This document shows, one piece after another, positions 34,431 to 44,624 of a stretch of 64,000 nt of DNA. The stretch comes from Pseudomonas sp. FP2335. GTDB taxonomy: Bacteria > Pseudomonadota > Gammaproteobacteria > Pseudomonadales > Pseudomonadaceae. Position 1 is the first letter of the stretch, and each line of letters begins with the position of its first letter. The position numbers and the translations under genes were made by a program. Below the pieces are notes generated by a model. That model made no database searches. It worked only from the letters and a program-made list of their open reading frames with translations, and was not told the origin of the DNA. The DNA lies in contig NZ_CP117437.1 in assembly GCF_030687535.1 (NCBI RefSeq), positions 2,749,501-2,813,500 of the forward strand. Reading direction: 5' to 3'.

Positions 34431-34994
34431 TCAGAGCATGCGGCGCAACACGTCGTTGCGTGGGTCCTTGTCGTAGAAGCGGTGCTTGAGGGCGCCGGCG
34501 ATGTGCAGCACGATCAGCGCGAGCAGGGTGTAGGCGCACACCTTGTGCAGCAATTGGAACACCACGAACCAGTCGTCATTTTTTGGCAACAGCTCTGGCA
34601 GGTTGACGCCAAAAAAGAACACCCCGTCGCTCATGGTGAAGGTACTCGACATGGAGTACCCCATCAGCGGCACGATCACCAGCAAGGCATACATTGCCCG
34701 CTGGATCAGCCTGGACAGCACGCGCTCATGCGGTGCCAGTGTTTCCAGCGGTTGTGGAATGTGCGGCGTGCGAAAGCGCACGGCAATCTGGGTCAGCACC
34801 AATAGGAACGCCAACACCCCGAAGGATTTATGCCAGGGGTAATACAGCTCGAATTTGCTCGCCACTTCGTCATTCATGCCGGTCATGTGCCAGCCCGCCC
34901 AGAGCAGGCCGGTGATGATCACTGCGCGCACCCAATGCAGCAGGCGCAGGGACGTCGGATAACGATCGATTGTCGTTTGGTTGTTTGAGTTCAT
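34431..34994 (-). CDS. Cytochrome b561 family protein
   Basis: 187 residues with four membrane helices and the haem-ligating histidines of prokaryotic b561: LRLLHWVRA (helix 1), PWHKSFGVLAF (helix 2), LLHKVCAY (helix 3) and VLHIAGALKH (helix 4). It would transfer electrons between quinone and a periplasmic partner. It lies 84 bp after the aldehyde dehydrogenase gene on the same strand and may be co-transcribed with it. The start at ATG 34994 is preferred over the open frame to 35018. Confidence 0.88.
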   Translation of the reverse strand: MNSNNQTTIDRYPTSLRLLHWVRAVIITGLLWAGWHMTGMNDEVASKFELYYPWHKSFGVLAFLLVLTQIAVRFRTPHIPQPLETLAPHERVLSRLIQRAMYALLVIVPLMGYSMSSTFTMSDGVFFFGVNLPELLPKNDDWFVVFQLLHKVCAYTLLALIVLHIAGALKHRFYDKDPRNDVLRRML

Positions 34995-35078
34995 CACGGT
35001 TTCTCCAACGGTCAGCAAGGGGGCGCCTGGGAGCGCGCCACCCAGGCAAGGGTGGCGCGCTCGGTGCGGGGGAAGGAC

Positions 35079-36533
35079 TCAGGAAGGCATCAGCACGGTG
35101 ATGACTTTCTCCTCGGTGTAGGCCAGCGCGCCACTGAAGCCGCCTTCACGCCCGATACCACTGGTCTTCAGGCCACCCCACGGCAGGTTGGCGTCCAGCG
35201 GGCTCCAGCAGTTGATACCCACGGCACCGGCCTTTACCGCCGCGGCGACGCGGTGCGCGCGCACCAGGTCGGTGGTCCATACGGTCGCCGCCAGGCCGTA
35301 GCTGGAGTCGTTGGCCAGGGCGACCGCTTCATCCTCGGTGTCGAAGGTGATCAGGGTGCCGACCGGGCCGAAGATCTCGTCCCTGGCAATTGCCATGTCG
35401 TTGCGTGCGTTGGCGAAGATCGTCGGGCGCACGAACCAGCCGCGCCCGGGGGTGGACACGCCACCGGCGAGCAGCGTCGCACCTTGGTCGATGCCCAGCT
35501 GAATGTAGCGGTTGACGCGCTCGAACTGGGCTTTCTTGGCCACCGGGCCCATCTGTACGCCGGGCTGGTGCGGGTCGCCGACGTTGACCGCCCGCGCGGC
35601 TTCAGCCAGCGCCGCGCCGAAGCGTTCGGCGAGACTGCGCTGCACCAGGATGCGTGAACCGGCGGCACACACCTGGCCCTGGTTGGCGAACAGGCCGAGG
35701 GCACAGCCGCGTACCGCGTCGTCGAAGGACGCATCATCGAACACAATCTGCGGGCTCTTGCCGCCCAGCTCCAGGGCCACGCGCTTGAACAGCACGCCGG
35801 CCGTGCGCTGGATCTCGCGACCTGCTTCGGGGCTGCCGGTGAAACTGATCTTGGTGATGTGCGGGTGTTCGCACAACGCACGCCCGACCTCGGCACCGTA
35901 GCCGGTGACTACGTTGATCACACCGTCCGGGAAGCCTGCTTCCTGCGCCAGCGCCGCCAGGTGCAGGGCCGACTGCGGGGTCTCTTCCGAGGGCTTGATC
36001 ACCACGGTGCAACCGGCGGCCAGCAGCGCGGCGAGCTTCCACACGGTGATCATCAGGGGCGAATTCCACGGCACGATGGCGCCGACCACGCCCACGGGTT
36101 CGCGCACCGTGTACGAGAGGGTGCGGGTGCCGAAATAGCCGCCGGTGGGAATGGTGCGACCTTCCAGCTGGTTGGCCCAACCGGCGGCGGCGCGCAGGTT
36201 GGCGATGGCGTTGGGCAGGTCCATCCGGCGCGGTTCGATGGGCGAGCGGCCGATGGCGTTGGCGTCCATGTCCGCCAGGCGCTCGCTGTCGCGCTCCACC
36301 AGGTCTGCCAGTTTTGACAGCAGCCGGCCACGCCTGGCGCCATCGAGCTGGCTCCAGGCGCCGCGCTCAAGTTGCTCGAGCGCGGCACCCACGGCGTGGT
36401 TGACGTCCTCGACGCTGCCGCGTGCGCTGCGGCCGTAGACCTGTTCGGTGACCGGGTCGAGCAGGTCGATGTAGTGTCCGCTCGAAGGTTCGACGGCGGC
36501 GCCCGCGATGAAGTGGTTCAACTGTTCAGTCAT
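35079..36533 (-). CDS. NAD(P)-dependent aldehyde dehydrogenase (amine cluster, first)
   Basis: 484 residues, ALDH superfamily. ELGGKSPQIVFDDA contains the catalytic Glu, and FANQGQVCAAGSRILVQ the nucleophilic Cys. VVGAIVPWNSPLMITVWKLAALLAAGCTVVIKPSEETP is the cofactor-binding stretch. AAGGAG lies 7 nt before the ATG. It follows the class III aminotransferase by 15 bp, so the pair should convert a primary amine to an aldehyde and then to the acid. Confidence 0.93.
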   Translation of the reverse strand: MTEQLNHFIAGAAVEPSSGHYIDLLDPVTEQVYGRSARGSVEDVNHAVGAALEQLERGAWSQLDGARRGRLLSKLADLVERDSERLADMDANAIGRSPIEPRRMDLPNAIANLRAAAGWANQLEGRTIPTGGYFGTRTLSYTVREPVGVVGAIVPWNSPLMITVWKLAALLAAGCTVVIKPSEETPQSALHLAALAQEAGFPDGVINVVTGYGAEVGRALCEHPHITKISFTGSPEAGREIQRTAGVLFKRVALELGGKSPQIVFDDASFDDAVRGCALGLFANQGQVCAAGSRILVQRSLAERFGAALAEAARAVNVGDPHQPGVQMGPVAKKAQFERVNRYIQLGIDQGATLLAGGVSTPGRGWFVRPTIFANARNDMAIARDEIFGPVGTLITFDTEDEAVALANDSSYGLAATVWTTDLVRAHRVAAAVKAGAVGINCWSPLDANLPWGGLKTSGIGREGGFSGALAYTEEKVITVLMPS

Positions 36534-36548
36534 GTTGTGCTCCTTGGA

Positions 36549-37925
36549 TCAGGCCTTGAGGGAGGCCAGGGCGTCGCCGAAGATGTCCAGTGCCTTGAAG
36601 AACAGCGCACGGGAGATGGTCAGTGAAGGCATCACGCGCATCACGTTGCTGTAGCGACCGCAAGGGATCATCAGCACGCCGTGGTTGATCAGGTAGCCCA
36701 TCAGTTGGCCGATCTTTTCACCGGCCAGTGGCGCCTTGGTGAGCGGGTCCTCGACCAGTTCGATACCGATCATCAGGCCGCGCCCGCGCACTTCGCCGAC
36801 GAAGGGGCTGTTGAAGCCGCGGATGCGTTCCTGGGCTTGCAGGCCCAGGTCGTGGGCGCGGTTGAGCAGGTCGAGTTCCGGGTCTTGCAGGATGCTGATA
36901 TTGGTCAGCGCCACGGCTGCCGACAGCGAGTTGGCGGCGAAGGTATTGGGCATCGAACCGTCGGGGATCTGTGCGGCCAGGTCCGAGCGCATGATCAGGC
37001 CGGCCATGGGCAGGTCGCTGCCGATGCCCTTGCCGAAGGTGAGCATGTCGGGTTTGACGCCGGAGTGCTCGACCGCCCACATCTTGCCGGTACGGCCCGC
37101 GCCGGACTGCACTTCATCGACAATCAGCAACGTGCCGCTGCGGTCGCACGCTTGGCGCAGGCGTTGCAGGAACTCGGGGGAGGGCGGCACGTAGCCGCCT
37201 TCGCCCTGCACGGGCTCGACGATCACGGCGGCCACGTCATCGGCGGCGGTGTACGGGGTGTTGAGCAGGTAGTCGACGTAGTCACCGGCGATCTGCTCGG
37301 CGCTCTTGTGGGTGGTGTCGAAGGGGAAGCGGTAGGCGTACGGGTAGGGCGCGTGGATCACGCCGCCCATCTGTGCGCCGTAGCCTTTGCGGTAGGCCGT
37401 GCCCGTGGTGAGGGCGCCGGATGCGTTCCACACACCGTGATAACCGCCATGGAAGGCAATGATCTGATGCCGCCCGGTGATGCGCTTGGCGAACTTGATC
37501 GCGGCCTCCAACGCATCGCTGCCGCTTTGGGTGAAGAAAGTAATGCAGTCGCCGCGCAAGCCGTCGGGGGCGATCTCGGACATCTTCGCCGCCAGTTCGG
37601 TACGGCGGGTGCTGTTGATCTCCAGGGCGTGCATCAACACTTGGGATTGTGCCTGGATGGCCTGCACCACTTTGGGGTGGCAACGGCCTACGCTGCTAAC
37701 GCCGACACCGGCGGACAGGTCGATGTAAGTGTTGCCATCCGGGTCCTTGAACGTGGCGCCAAAAGCGCGGTCCATCGCCACCGGCATGCGGCCACCCCCG
37801 CGGGCCATCGACTCGGTGCGCGCCGACAGCGCCAGGGCCTCGCTCGCCTTGGGGCCGGGCAGGGCGCTGGAGATGATCCGCGGGGCATCCGCGAAGTGCA
37901 GGGCTTCAAATTTGGCTTCACTCAT
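36549..37925 (-). CDS. Class III aminotransferase (PLP), amine cluster, first
   Basis: 457 residues. FFTQSGSDALEAAIKFAKRITGR and IAFHGGYHGVWNASGAL are the phosphate-binding and substrate regions; LLIVDEVQSGAGRTGKMWA carries the PLP-binding Asp, and DMLTFGKGIGSDLPMAG the catalytic Lys. It probably transfers the amino group of an omega-amine or amino acid to pyruvate or 2-oxoglutarate. The open frame extends to 38081, but only from ATG 37925 does it look protein-like. A copy of the 19-bp motif lies 61 bp upstream. Confidence 0.92.
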   Translation of the reverse strand: MSEAKFEALHFADAPRIISSALPGPKASEALALSARTESMARGGGRMPVAMDRAFGATFKDPDGNTYIDLSAGVGVSSVGRCHPKVVQAIQAQSQVLMHALEINSTRRTELAAKMSEIAPDGLRGDCITFFTQSGSDALEAAIKFAKRITGRHQIIAFHGGYHGVWNASGALTTGTAYRKGYGAQMGGVIHAPYPYAYRFPFDTTHKSAEQIAGDYVDYLLNTPYTAADDVAAVIVEPVQGEGGYVPPSPEFLQRLRQACDRSGTLLIVDEVQSGAGRTGKMWAVEHSGVKPDMLTFGKGIGSDLPMAGLIMRSDLAAQIPDGSMPNTFAANSLSAAVALTNISILQDPELDLLNRAHDLGLQAQERIRGFNSPFVGEVRGRGLMIGIELVEDPLTKAPLAGEKIGQLMGYLINHGVLMIPCGRYSNVMRVMPSLTISRALFFKALDIFGDALASLKA

Positions 37926-37986
37926 GACGGTCTCTCTGGAATGTCGATTTAAGTCAGCCCGATCATCTGCGTGGCGGGTTGCAGGC

Positions 37987-38005
37987 CGGTAGCCCGAATC
38001 GGCAA
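37987..38005 (-). promoter_or_regulatory. Regulon motif copy C
   Basis: Minus-strand TTGCCGATTCGGGCTACCG, 61 bp upstream of the aminotransferase start. A gapped relative, TTGCGATATGCGACTATCC (38061-38079), faces the divergent AraC gene about 50 bp before its start. Confidence 0.7.
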
Positions 38006-38129
38006 TTGCGCGTGTCGGCCCCAGGGAGGCGCGGAATCTCAGAAACAATTTGCAGGATTTTTGCGATATGCGACTATCCAAAGGCGCGGCGATCTAAAAA
38101 CAAGAATATGGGTAGAGGCTCCAGATACC

Positions 38130-39092
38130 ATGAAAAACCAGACGATCAGCCATTTTCGCGACATCCACGTGCATGCCGCCACGGTTCAGCAGTGGAACCA
38201 GGACTACAGCCAACTCACTGCCGGCTCCGCCGAAAGCACGCTCATGCAACTGACGACGACCGGCTGTCACTTGTTTCTCGAACAGATCAACCAGCGTGTG
38301 GTGCAGAACGGCGTGGCCCCCCGCGACAAGATGTGCTTTGCCGTGCCCATCAACGTTCCCGGATCGATCCGGATGCAGGGCCGCGACGTGGACGACAGCA
38401 GCCTGTTCTTCCTGCACGGTGGCGAGGAATTCATGTTCCATATGCCGATGGGCATGGAGCTGCTGTCCATCACCTTCGAGCGTGAAATGTTCGAGCAGGC
38501 GCTGGAGCAAACCCCGTCGGCGAAGGCGCTCAACCAGTTGCTGCGCCAGCCGGTGATCAAGGTGTCGCCCCAGCGTTTCGCCCAGGCGCGTCGCCGCTTG
38601 CTGGCGCTGTTCTCCCAGGCCCTGTTGCACGACGACCTCGACAGCACCTGGGAGTTGGCGTTGGAGCAGGCGATGCTCGACGAGTTGTTGCAACTGATGC
38701 TCGACCCGGCCTGCGACAAGCAACAGCGCAGCCCCAGTTCCACGCGCAGTTTCATTGTGGAGAAATGCCACCGCCTGGCGACCGCCGAGCTGCTTAACGT
38801 GCCCAGCGTGACCGATTTGTGCCAGCGCCTGCAGGTGAGTCGGCGCACCGTGCAAAACAGCTTTCGCGCGGTGGCCGAGACCACGCCGCTGAACTACCTG
38901 CGCTCGGTGCGGCTCAACGGCGTACGCCGCACCTTGATGACCACCCGCGCCCGCGAGCTGTCCATCGGCGACGCCGCCGCCCAATGGGGTTTCTATCACC
39001 TCAGCCATTTTGCCGCGGAGTACCAGGAGCTGTTCGCCGAGCTACCGTCCCAGACCACCCGCGCCGCCATCACCGGGTGCGTGCGCGTCTGA
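38130..39092 (+). CDS. AraC-family regulator, EutR-like, of the amine cluster
   Basis: 320 residues: an N-terminal sensing domain of about 200 residues and a C-terminal AraC DNA-binding domain, with the first helix-turn-helix around VTDLCQRLQVSRRTVQNSFRA and the second around SIGDAAAQWGFYHLSHFAAEYQELFAELPS. The layout resembles ethanolamine regulator EutR. It is divergent from the aminotransferase-ALDH operon and upstream of APC permease 1. It is the best candidate to bind the six 19-bp motifs. Start at ATG 38130; the open frame upstream (to 37971) runs through the divergent promoter. Confidence 0.88.
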   Translation: MKNQTISHFRDIHVHAATVQQWNQDYSQLTAGSAESTLMQLTTTGCHLFLEQINQRVVQNGVAPRDKMCFAVPINVPGSIRMQGRDVDDSSLFFLHGGEEFMFHMPMGMELLSITFEREMFEQALEQTPSAKALNQLLRQPVIKVSPQRFAQARRRLLALFSQALLHDDLDSTWELALEQAMLDELLQLMLDPACDKQQRSPSSTRSFIVEKCHRLATAELLNVPSVTDLCQRLQVSRRTVQNSFRAVAETTPLNYLRSVRLNGVRRTLMTTRARELSIGDAAAQWGFYHLSHFAAEYQELFAELPSQTTRAAITGCVRV

Positions 39093-39290
39093 ACAAAGAC
39101 CTGGAATCACCGGCGCCAGCCGGGCAGGTGTCGTTGAGCCATTGGGTGACCGATTTGGGCTACCGAGGCGTTCGTGAGCAGGCATAGGATCGAATCCAGC
39201 GTGCGACAAGAACGACGAACCCTTCGGTGACGGTGAGCGGTTGACTGTGCCGATCCTCCAGCGACTGCCTCATACAATAAGGTCAACAAC
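39093..39290. other. Promoter region of APC permease 1
   Basis: 198 bp. Contains motif copy D and a leader (roughly from CATAGGATC to CATACAATAAGGTCAACAA) that is repeated in front of APC permease 2, showing that the promoter was duplicated together with the gene. Confidence 0.6.
39147..39165 (+). promoter_or_regulatory. Regulon motif copy D
   Basis: TGACCGATTTGGGCTACCG, 125 bp upstream of the APC permease 1 start. A convincing inverted partner is not present; only a weak GAATCACCGGC-like sequence lies about 50 bp upstream. Confidence 0.65.
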
Positions 39291-40739
39291 ATGAGTGTAC
39301 CTCTCCCGGTCAACCGCTCCACGGAGCTCAAGCGTGGCGCCCTGGGTGTCGGCTTCATCATCTTTTTTGTAGTGTCGGCGGCCAGCCCGCTGAGTGTAAT
39401 TGCCGGCGGGTTTCCCATTGGCATCATGCTGGGTAACGGCGCCGGTACGCCGGCCTTGCTGATCCTGGCCTTGCTGGTGCTGCTGGCGTTTTCGGTGGGC
39501 TACACCACCATGTCCCGGCATGTGACCAATGCCGGTGGTTTCTACGCCTTCACCTCCCGGGGCCTCGGCGGCCTGGCCGGCGGTGCGGCGGGGGTACTGG
39601 CGATGTTTGCCTACAACATCCTCCAGGTCGGCTTGTACGGCATGTTCGGCGGGGTGGTCAGCGGCACCATGGCCAGCGTGTTCGGCCTGGCGCTGCCGTG
39701 GTGGGCCTATTCGTTGCTGGCGATGGCCAGCGTGGCGATCCTGGGGTATCGCAAGATCGACCTGTCGGCGCGGGTGCTGTCGGTGGTGGTGATCGCCGAG
39801 TACCTGGCGATCCTGATCCTGGATTTCGCCATCCTCAAATCCGGCGGTGATAGCGGTATCAACCTCGATGCGTTCAACAGCACACATGTGTTCAGCGGCA
39901 CGCCGTCGATCGGCCTGCTGTTCTGCTTCGCGGCGTTTATCGGCTTTGAAGCCACCACGATCTACGGCGAAGAAGCCAGGGACCCGCAGCGCACCATCCC
40001 GATTGCCACCTACTGTTCGGTGCTGTTGATCGGCGGCTTCTATGCGTTGTCGGTCTGGTCGATGGTGGTGGGCGTCGGCGCGGACAAGATCGTACCGCTG
40101 TTGCAGTCCCTGCAAGACCCGACGACCTTTATCTACGGCATGTCCGACCACTTTGTCGGGCCGCAGCTGACCCAGGTGATCCGTGTGCTGTTCATGGTCA
40201 GCATCTACGCCGGGCTGTTGGCTTTCCACAACGCCGCCGCACGTTACTTCTACGCAATTGGCCGCGACGGCTTGCTGCACAGCCTGCTGGGCACCACCCA
40301 CCGCGTGCACCAGAGCCCGCATATGGGCTCGGCGTTGCAAAGCCTGATCTCGGCAGTGGTGGTGCTGATTTTCGCGGCGATGGATGCCGACCCGATCCTG
40401 CAACTGTTTGCCTGGCTGTCCAACCTGGCGACGTTGTGCGTGATCTTGCTGATGGCGCTCACGTCGGCTGCGGTGCTGATGTTTTTCCGGCGCCACCCCG
40501 AGCTGAAGGTCGGGCTGTGGCGCGGGCGGATTTTCCCGGGGTTCTCGTGCCTGGCGCTGCTGGCGGTGCTGGTGCTGGCGGTGGTGCATTTCGATGTGCT
40601 GACGGGCGCCAGCGTGGCTTTGTCCTATGCCTTGTGCGCGATTATTCCGGCGGCGCTGCTCGGCGGCGTGTTTCTCGCCGCTCGCCTGCGCAAGCGTTCA
40701 CCGCAGCGCTTCCAGGCCCTGGGCAGTCACAAGCTCTAA
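39291..40739 (+). CDS. APC-family amino acid/amine permease, copy 1
   Basis: 482 residues with about 12 membrane helices. FFVVSAASPLSVIAGGFPIGIMLGNGAG is the TM1 unwound region that binds the substrate amino group, and AFIGFEATTIYGEEARDPQRTIP the TM6 segment. It is the same length as, and nearly identical in sequence to, the permease at 44625-46073, mostly differing near the C-terminus (AAVLMFFRRHPELKVG versus VAVCAYFQRHPELNVG). It sits downstream of the AraC gene. Likely takes up the amine or amino acid that feeds the aminotransferases. Confidence 0.92.
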   Translation: MSVPLPVNRSTELKRGALGVGFIIFFVVSAASPLSVIAGGFPIGIMLGNGAGTPALLILALLVLLAFSVGYTTMSRHVTNAGGFYAFTSRGLGGLAGGAAGVLAMFAYNILQVGLYGMFGGVVSGTMASVFGLALPWWAYSLLAMASVAILGYRKIDLSARVLSVVVIAEYLAILILDFAILKSGGDSGINLDAFNSTHVFSGTPSIGLLFCFAAFIGFEATTIYGEEARDPQRTIPIATYCSVLLIGGFYALSVWSMVVGVGADKIVPLLQSLQDPTTFIYGMSDHFVGPQLTQVIRVLFMVSIYAGLLAFHNAAARYFYAIGRDGLLHSLLGTTHRVHQSPHMGSALQSLISAVVVLIFAAMDADPILQLFAWLSNLATLCVILLMALTSAAVLMFFRRHPELKVGLWRGRIFPGFSCLALLAVLVLAVVHFDVLTGASVALSYALCAIIPAALLGGVFLAARLRKRSPQRFQALGSHKL

Positions 40740-42229
40740 GGCTGGACGGGGGCTGACGGCTTGCTCAGTTTGACCAGCAGCGCTGCAACCAACAGCAGCG
40801 CTGCCGATGCCGCCAACACCAGCACAAAACCGGCATCAAACGCTGAGCGGGCAAAGGCAATCAGCATCGCACGGCCTTCGGGCGCCAGCGTTTCGGCGAC
40901 CACCAGGGCATCGTCCAGGCTGTCGAATGCCACGGGATCGCGGGTCAGCCACGTCGGAATCGCCACTCCTGCGGCATACGCATAGATCGCCGACAACAGG
41001 CTGCCGGCCAGGGTCACACCGACCGCGCCGCCCAGCTCAAACGACACTTCCTCGATGGATGCGGCCATGCCGGCCTTGTCGGCGGGCACGCTGAGCATGA
41101 TGGTGCTGGATGAAGCGGTCAGCGCCGCGCCAATCGTGAAACCCAAGGCCCCAAGGCTGATGAGTTGCAGGTACGCCGGCGCGGTGTAGAGCAACAGGTA
41201 CGCCAGCATCGCGGCAGAAGACAGCAGCAATGTCCAGAACAGCATGCGCTGGTGCCCCAGGCGCGGCAGGTAGTAACCGGCCAGGGGGCCGGAGACGAAG
41301 GAACCCAGGGGTAATGGCAGGATAAACAGTGCAGCCTCCAACGGTGACAGGCCGAGCACCAGTTGCAGGCGCTGACTGAACACCAACTCCATGCCGATCA
41401 GTGCGGCGGCCGACACCACGGCTGCGATCACCGCATTCCTGAAACCGGCGGTGCGGAACAAGCTCAGGTCGAGCATCGGTTGTGCGGCGCGGCGTTGACG
41501 CCGTACGAACAACCACAAGAACAGCGCACCGAGGACCAGCGCCACCAGCATGCCGTTGTAGGCGGGGGCGCGCTTGCCGAGCTCCTTGATTGCATAGGCC
41601 AGGCTGATCAAACCGATCATCACCTGCAACGAGCCCAGCCAGTCCCACCGTTTTTGCGTATCTGCGGGCGGATTCGGGATCAGTAGAACGCCGACGACCA
41701 GCGCCACCAGCACGATCGGCACATTGATCAAAAACACCGAGCCCCACCAGAAATGCTCCAGCAACAGGCCGCCCACCACCGGCCCGAACGCGGCGCCGCC
41801 AGAGGCCACCGAGGCCCACACACCGAACGCCATGGCCTGCTCCCGTGGGTCGCTGAACGTGATCCGCACGATGGCCAGCGTCGCCGGCATCATCATCGCG
41901 GCACCGACCGCCAGAAAGCCGCGCGCACCGATCAGCACGCCGGCGGTTGGCGAAAATGCGGCAACCAGCGAGAACACGCCAAACACCGCCAGCCCGCCGA
42001 TAAACAGGCGCTTGTGGCCGAGGCGGTCACCCAGGGTGCCCATGCCCAGCAGCAGCCCGGCGGCGATCAGTGCGTAGATGTTGACGATCCACAGTTTCTG
42101 CGACGGCGAGGCATTCAGCTCGCGGGTCAGGGTGGGCAGGGCGGTATACAGCACGGTCATGTCAATGACGATCAGCAGCAGGGCGCTGGAAATAATCGCC
42201 AGGATCAACCAGCGCAATGGAAGTGTCAT
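40736..42229 (-). CDS. MFS drug exporter, DHA2 family (SmvA-like)
   Basis: 497 residues, 14 predicted helices. IDMTVLYTALPTLTRELNASPSQKLWIVNIYAL is the TM1-TM2 start typical of SmvA/EmrB-type DHA2 proteins, and GDRLGHKRLFIGGL is MFS motif A. It probably exports quaternary-ammonium or dye-like compounds by proton antiport. Its stop codon overlaps that of APC permease 1 tail to tail (40736-40739). It lies between the two permease copies and has no obvious link to the regulon. Confidence 0.88.
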   Translation of the reverse strand: MTLPLRWLILAIISSALLLIVIDMTVLYTALPTLTRELNASPSQKLWIVNIYALIAAGLLLGMGTLGDRLGHKRLFIGGLAVFGVFSLVAAFSPTAGVLIGARGFLAVGAAMMMPATLAIVRITFSDPREQAMAFGVWASVASGGAAFGPVVGGLLLEHFWWGSVFLINVPIVLVALVVGVLLIPNPPADTQKRWDWLGSLQVMIGLISLAYAIKELGKRAPAYNGMLVALVLGALFLWLFVRRQRRAAQPMLDLSLFRTAGFRNAVIAAVVSAAALIGMELVFSQRLQLVLGLSPLEAALFILPLPLGSFVSGPLAGYYLPRLGHQRMLFWTLLLSSAAMLAYLLLYTAPAYLQLISLGALGFTIGAALTASSSTIMLSVPADKAGMAASIEEVSFELGGAVGVTLAGSLLSAIYAYAAGVAIPTWLTRDPVAFDSLDDALVVAETLAPEGRAMLIAFARSAFDAGFVLVLAASAALLLVAALLVKLSKPSAPVQP

Positions 42230-42307
42230 GGGAGGGACTCGGAGGCAGGGGAAGCGTTGCAGGCAGGTTACTGTAACTCAGGCTCGGCGCGCGTGGCGCC
42301 GTGCCGT

Positions 42308-44359
42308 TTACACGCGAAAGTGCCCAACCAATTGCTGTTGATGATTGGCCATGGCGTGCAGCGATTCACTGGCTCGCGTGGCGTCGTTCATCTGGTGGCT
42401 GAGTGTTTCGCTGATGCCACGGATGTCACTGACCCGATGGCTGATGTCTTCCACCACGGTGCTTTGTTCCAGGGCCGCGCTGGCGATCTGTTGGTTCATT
42501 TGTTCAATCACATCCACGGCCTGGGAAACCGCCTCCAGCGCCGAGCGGGTCTGTTGCACCTGGAGCACGCTGTGGCCGGCCTGCTCGCGGCTCGCCTGGG
42601 TGCTGTGCACCACTTCCTGGCTGAGCTGTTGCAAGGTTTCGATCACCGCGCGCACCTGTTCGACCGAGCGCTGGGTGTTGCTCGCCAGGTGCCTGACCTC
42701 ATCGGCCACCACTGCAAAACCACGGCCCTGCTCGCCGGCCCTGGCGGCTTCGATGGCCGCGTTCAACGCCAGCAGGTTGGTCTGTTGGGCGATGGCGCTG
42801 ATTACATCGAGCACTTGGCCAATCTGGGTGCTGCTGTCGGCGAGGGCGGTGACCTGCGTGAGGGTGCCGTCCAGGCGCTGATCGAGGCTGTCGATGCTGC
42901 GCTCGGCCGTGGCGAATACCGCCTGGCCGGTTCGGCTGGCGTTTTCGGCGGCGGTGGCGGCGTCTGCGGCGCTGTGGGAATGGCGCGCCACTTCCTGGGC
43001 ACTGGCGCTCATTTGATGCAGCGCGGTCGCGGCCAATTCTACTTCGCGGTATTGGCGCTGCATGCCCGTGCTGACCTCGCGGGCAATGCCCGATGAGGTG
43101 TCGGCATGGTTGCGGGTCTCCACGGCGGCATTTTGGATGGCGCGCATCATCGGTTGTAGCTTGTCGAGGAAACGGTTGAAGCCACTGGCGAGTCGACCCA
43201 GTTCGTCGCGTCGCCCGGCGGGCAGGCGTTGCGTGAGGTCGCCGTCGCCCTCGGCAATCGCATCCAGCAGGTTGGCCACCTTCAATATCGGGCGTGTCAC
43301 GCCGTAGGCCGCGAGCCAGATCAGCAGCATGCCCAGGCAGCTGGCCAGCAGGCCCAGGCCCAGATTGAAGCGGTTGGCGTCGCGGTTCTTGTTGTCCAGT
43401 TCGCTTTGCATTTGCCGCGCGGGCGCCTGCACCAGAGCTTGCGGTACTTTGATCTGCAGTTGCCACGCTGGGTTGCCCGTCACGGTTTGCAGGGCCTGGC
43501 CCACGTCCACGGCGGCCTCGCTGACCGAACCGCTGCGCCCGGCCACCTGGCCGGCGGGTGACAGGATCGTCACCTCGCTGGCCCCCGCGTACAGGTCGTG
43601 GCCGAGGTTGGCGGCAAGCTTTTGCAGGGTCTCGAGGCTGACGTCCAGGCCCAGCACGCCGAGTACCTGGCCATTGACGATCAGCGGTACGGAAATGCTG
43701 CTCATCAATACGTCGCGGCCCTCCACCTGGCTGGTGTAGGGCTCGACCACGCAGGTGCGCCGTTGCGTCTGGGGGCAGCGATACCAGTCGGTGTCCGGAT
43801 CGGCGCCGGGCAGCGCATGGTTGGCGGTGATTTGCGCCTCGCTCAGCACATCCTGCACCAGTTGCCCCGGCTGGCTTTGCGACCAGTACAGCGCAAAGCG
43901 TCCGGTTTCGTTGCCGGCCAGGGCGGGTTGCGCGACGAAATCCGCATCGGCCCCGGCCAGCGCGCCGGGCAACAGCACCACGTACAGGCCGAGCACGTCC
44001 GCGCGCTTGAACAGCGCCTGGCGGGTCACCTCCACCAGGCTTTCACGCAGTTGCGCAGCGCTGAGGCGCCCCTTGAGTGCCTGCTCGCGCAGGTGCACGA
44101 CCTGTTCGGCGAAGCCTTCGCTGTACAGCGCCGCTGCGTTGAAAAAACGCTCCACGCGCAGGCCTTGGGCAACGGCCTGGGCTTGCAAACGCTCGACGGC
44201 GGCTTGCCCCAGCAACTGGCTGCTCTGTTGCTTGAGCAGGTTGGCGCTTTGTTGATTCTGGTACACGCCGGCACCGATCAGCGCGCCGACTACGGTCAGC
44301 AGGCACAGCCCGCTCAACAGGGTGATGCGCCATTGGAGGGTGAGATGGGTTGAACGCAT
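42308..44359 (-). CDS. Methyl-accepting chemotaxis protein with dCache-type sensor
   Basis: 683 residues: TM1 near residue 15-35, a periplasmic sensor of about 300 residues, TM2, HAMP ([26 protein letters not shown]) and the signalling domain with the conserved hairpin [34 protein letters not shown]. In the sensor, [38 protein letters not shown] resembles the ligand loop of dCache receptors for amines or amino acids. It is divergent from APC permease 2, with a 19-bp motif 57 bp upstream of its ATG, so chemotaxis toward the permease substrate is likely. Confidence 0.92.
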   Translation of the reverse strand: MRSTHLTLQWRITLLSGLCLLTVVGALIGAGVYQNQQSANLLKQQSSQLLGQAAVERLQAQAVAQGLRVERFFNAAALYSEGFAEQVVHLREQALKGRLSAAQLRESLVEVTRQALFKRADVLGLYVVLLPGALAGADADFVAQPALAGNETGRFALYWSQSQPGQLVQDVLSEAQITANHALPGADPDTDWYRCPQTQRRTCVVEPYTSQVEGRDVLMSSISVPLIVNGQVLGVLGLDVSLETLQKLAANLGHDLYAGASEVTILSPAGQVAGRSGSVSEAAVDVGQALQTVTGNPAWQLQIKVPQALVQAPARQMQSELDNKNRDANRFNLGLGLLASCLGMLLIWLAAYGVTRPILKVANLLDAIAEGDGDLTQRLPAGRRDELGRLASGFNRFLDKLQPMMRAIQNAAVETRNHADTSSGIAREVSTGMQRQYREVELAATALHQMSASAQEVARHSHSAADAATAAENASRTGQAVFATAERSIDSLDQRLDGTLTQVTALADSSTQIGQVLDVISAIAQQTNLLALNAAIEAARAGEQGRGFAVVADEVRHLASNTQRSVEQVRAVIETLQQLSQEVVHSTQASREQAGHSVLQVQQTRSALEAVSQAVDVIEQMNQQIASAALEQSTVVEDISHRVSDIRGISETLSHQMNDATRASESLHAMANHQQQLVGHFRV

Positions 44360-44416
44360 GGCTGAGGTTCCTGAAGAGAGCACGATGGCGCGAGCATGCG
44401 GGGCGCCTGGATAAGC

Positions 44417-44435
44417 GGCTATCCCGAATCGGCAA
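44417..44435 (-). promoter_or_regulatory. Regulon motif copy E
   Basis: Minus-strand TTGCCGATTCGGGATAGCC, 57 bp upstream of the chemoreceptor start. Confidence 0.7.
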
Positions 44436-44482
44436 GCGCTGGCGGTGGCGGCTTGACCTGTTTTGGGGCGCGGGTTCGGATG

Positions 44483-44501
44483 CTACCGATTTGGGATAGC
44501 G
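44483..44501 (+). promoter_or_regulatory. Regulon motif copy F
   Basis: CTACCGATTTGGGATAGCG, 123 bp upstream of APC permease 2, nearly the same distance as copy D from APC permease 1. Confidence 0.7.
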
Positions 44502-44624
44502 AGGGGTTTGGGGCGGGCATAGGATCAAATTCAGCGTGCAACCAAAACAACAAGCTAACCGGTGCCGATGCGGTGTGGTCGGACCAACCCAACAGCGACT
44601 GCCTCATACAATAAGGTCAACAAA

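Larger units (their letters stand above)
44360..44624. other. Divergent promoter region between chemoreceptor and APC permease 2
   Basis: 265 bp with an inverted pair of the 19-bp motif (44417-44435 and 44483-44501, centres 66 bp apart) and the leader duplicated from the APC permease 1 promoter. Confidence 0.7.

Noticed and set aside
39085..39110. Possible inverted partner of motif copy D (GAATCACCGGC)
   Set aside because: It matches the consensus only with gaps and partly lies in the end of the AraC gene; too weak to list as a site.
40736..44359. Composite transposon flanked by the two APC permease copies
   Set aside because: The direct repeats are the permease genes themselves; no transposase, terminal inverted repeats or target-site duplication was seen.
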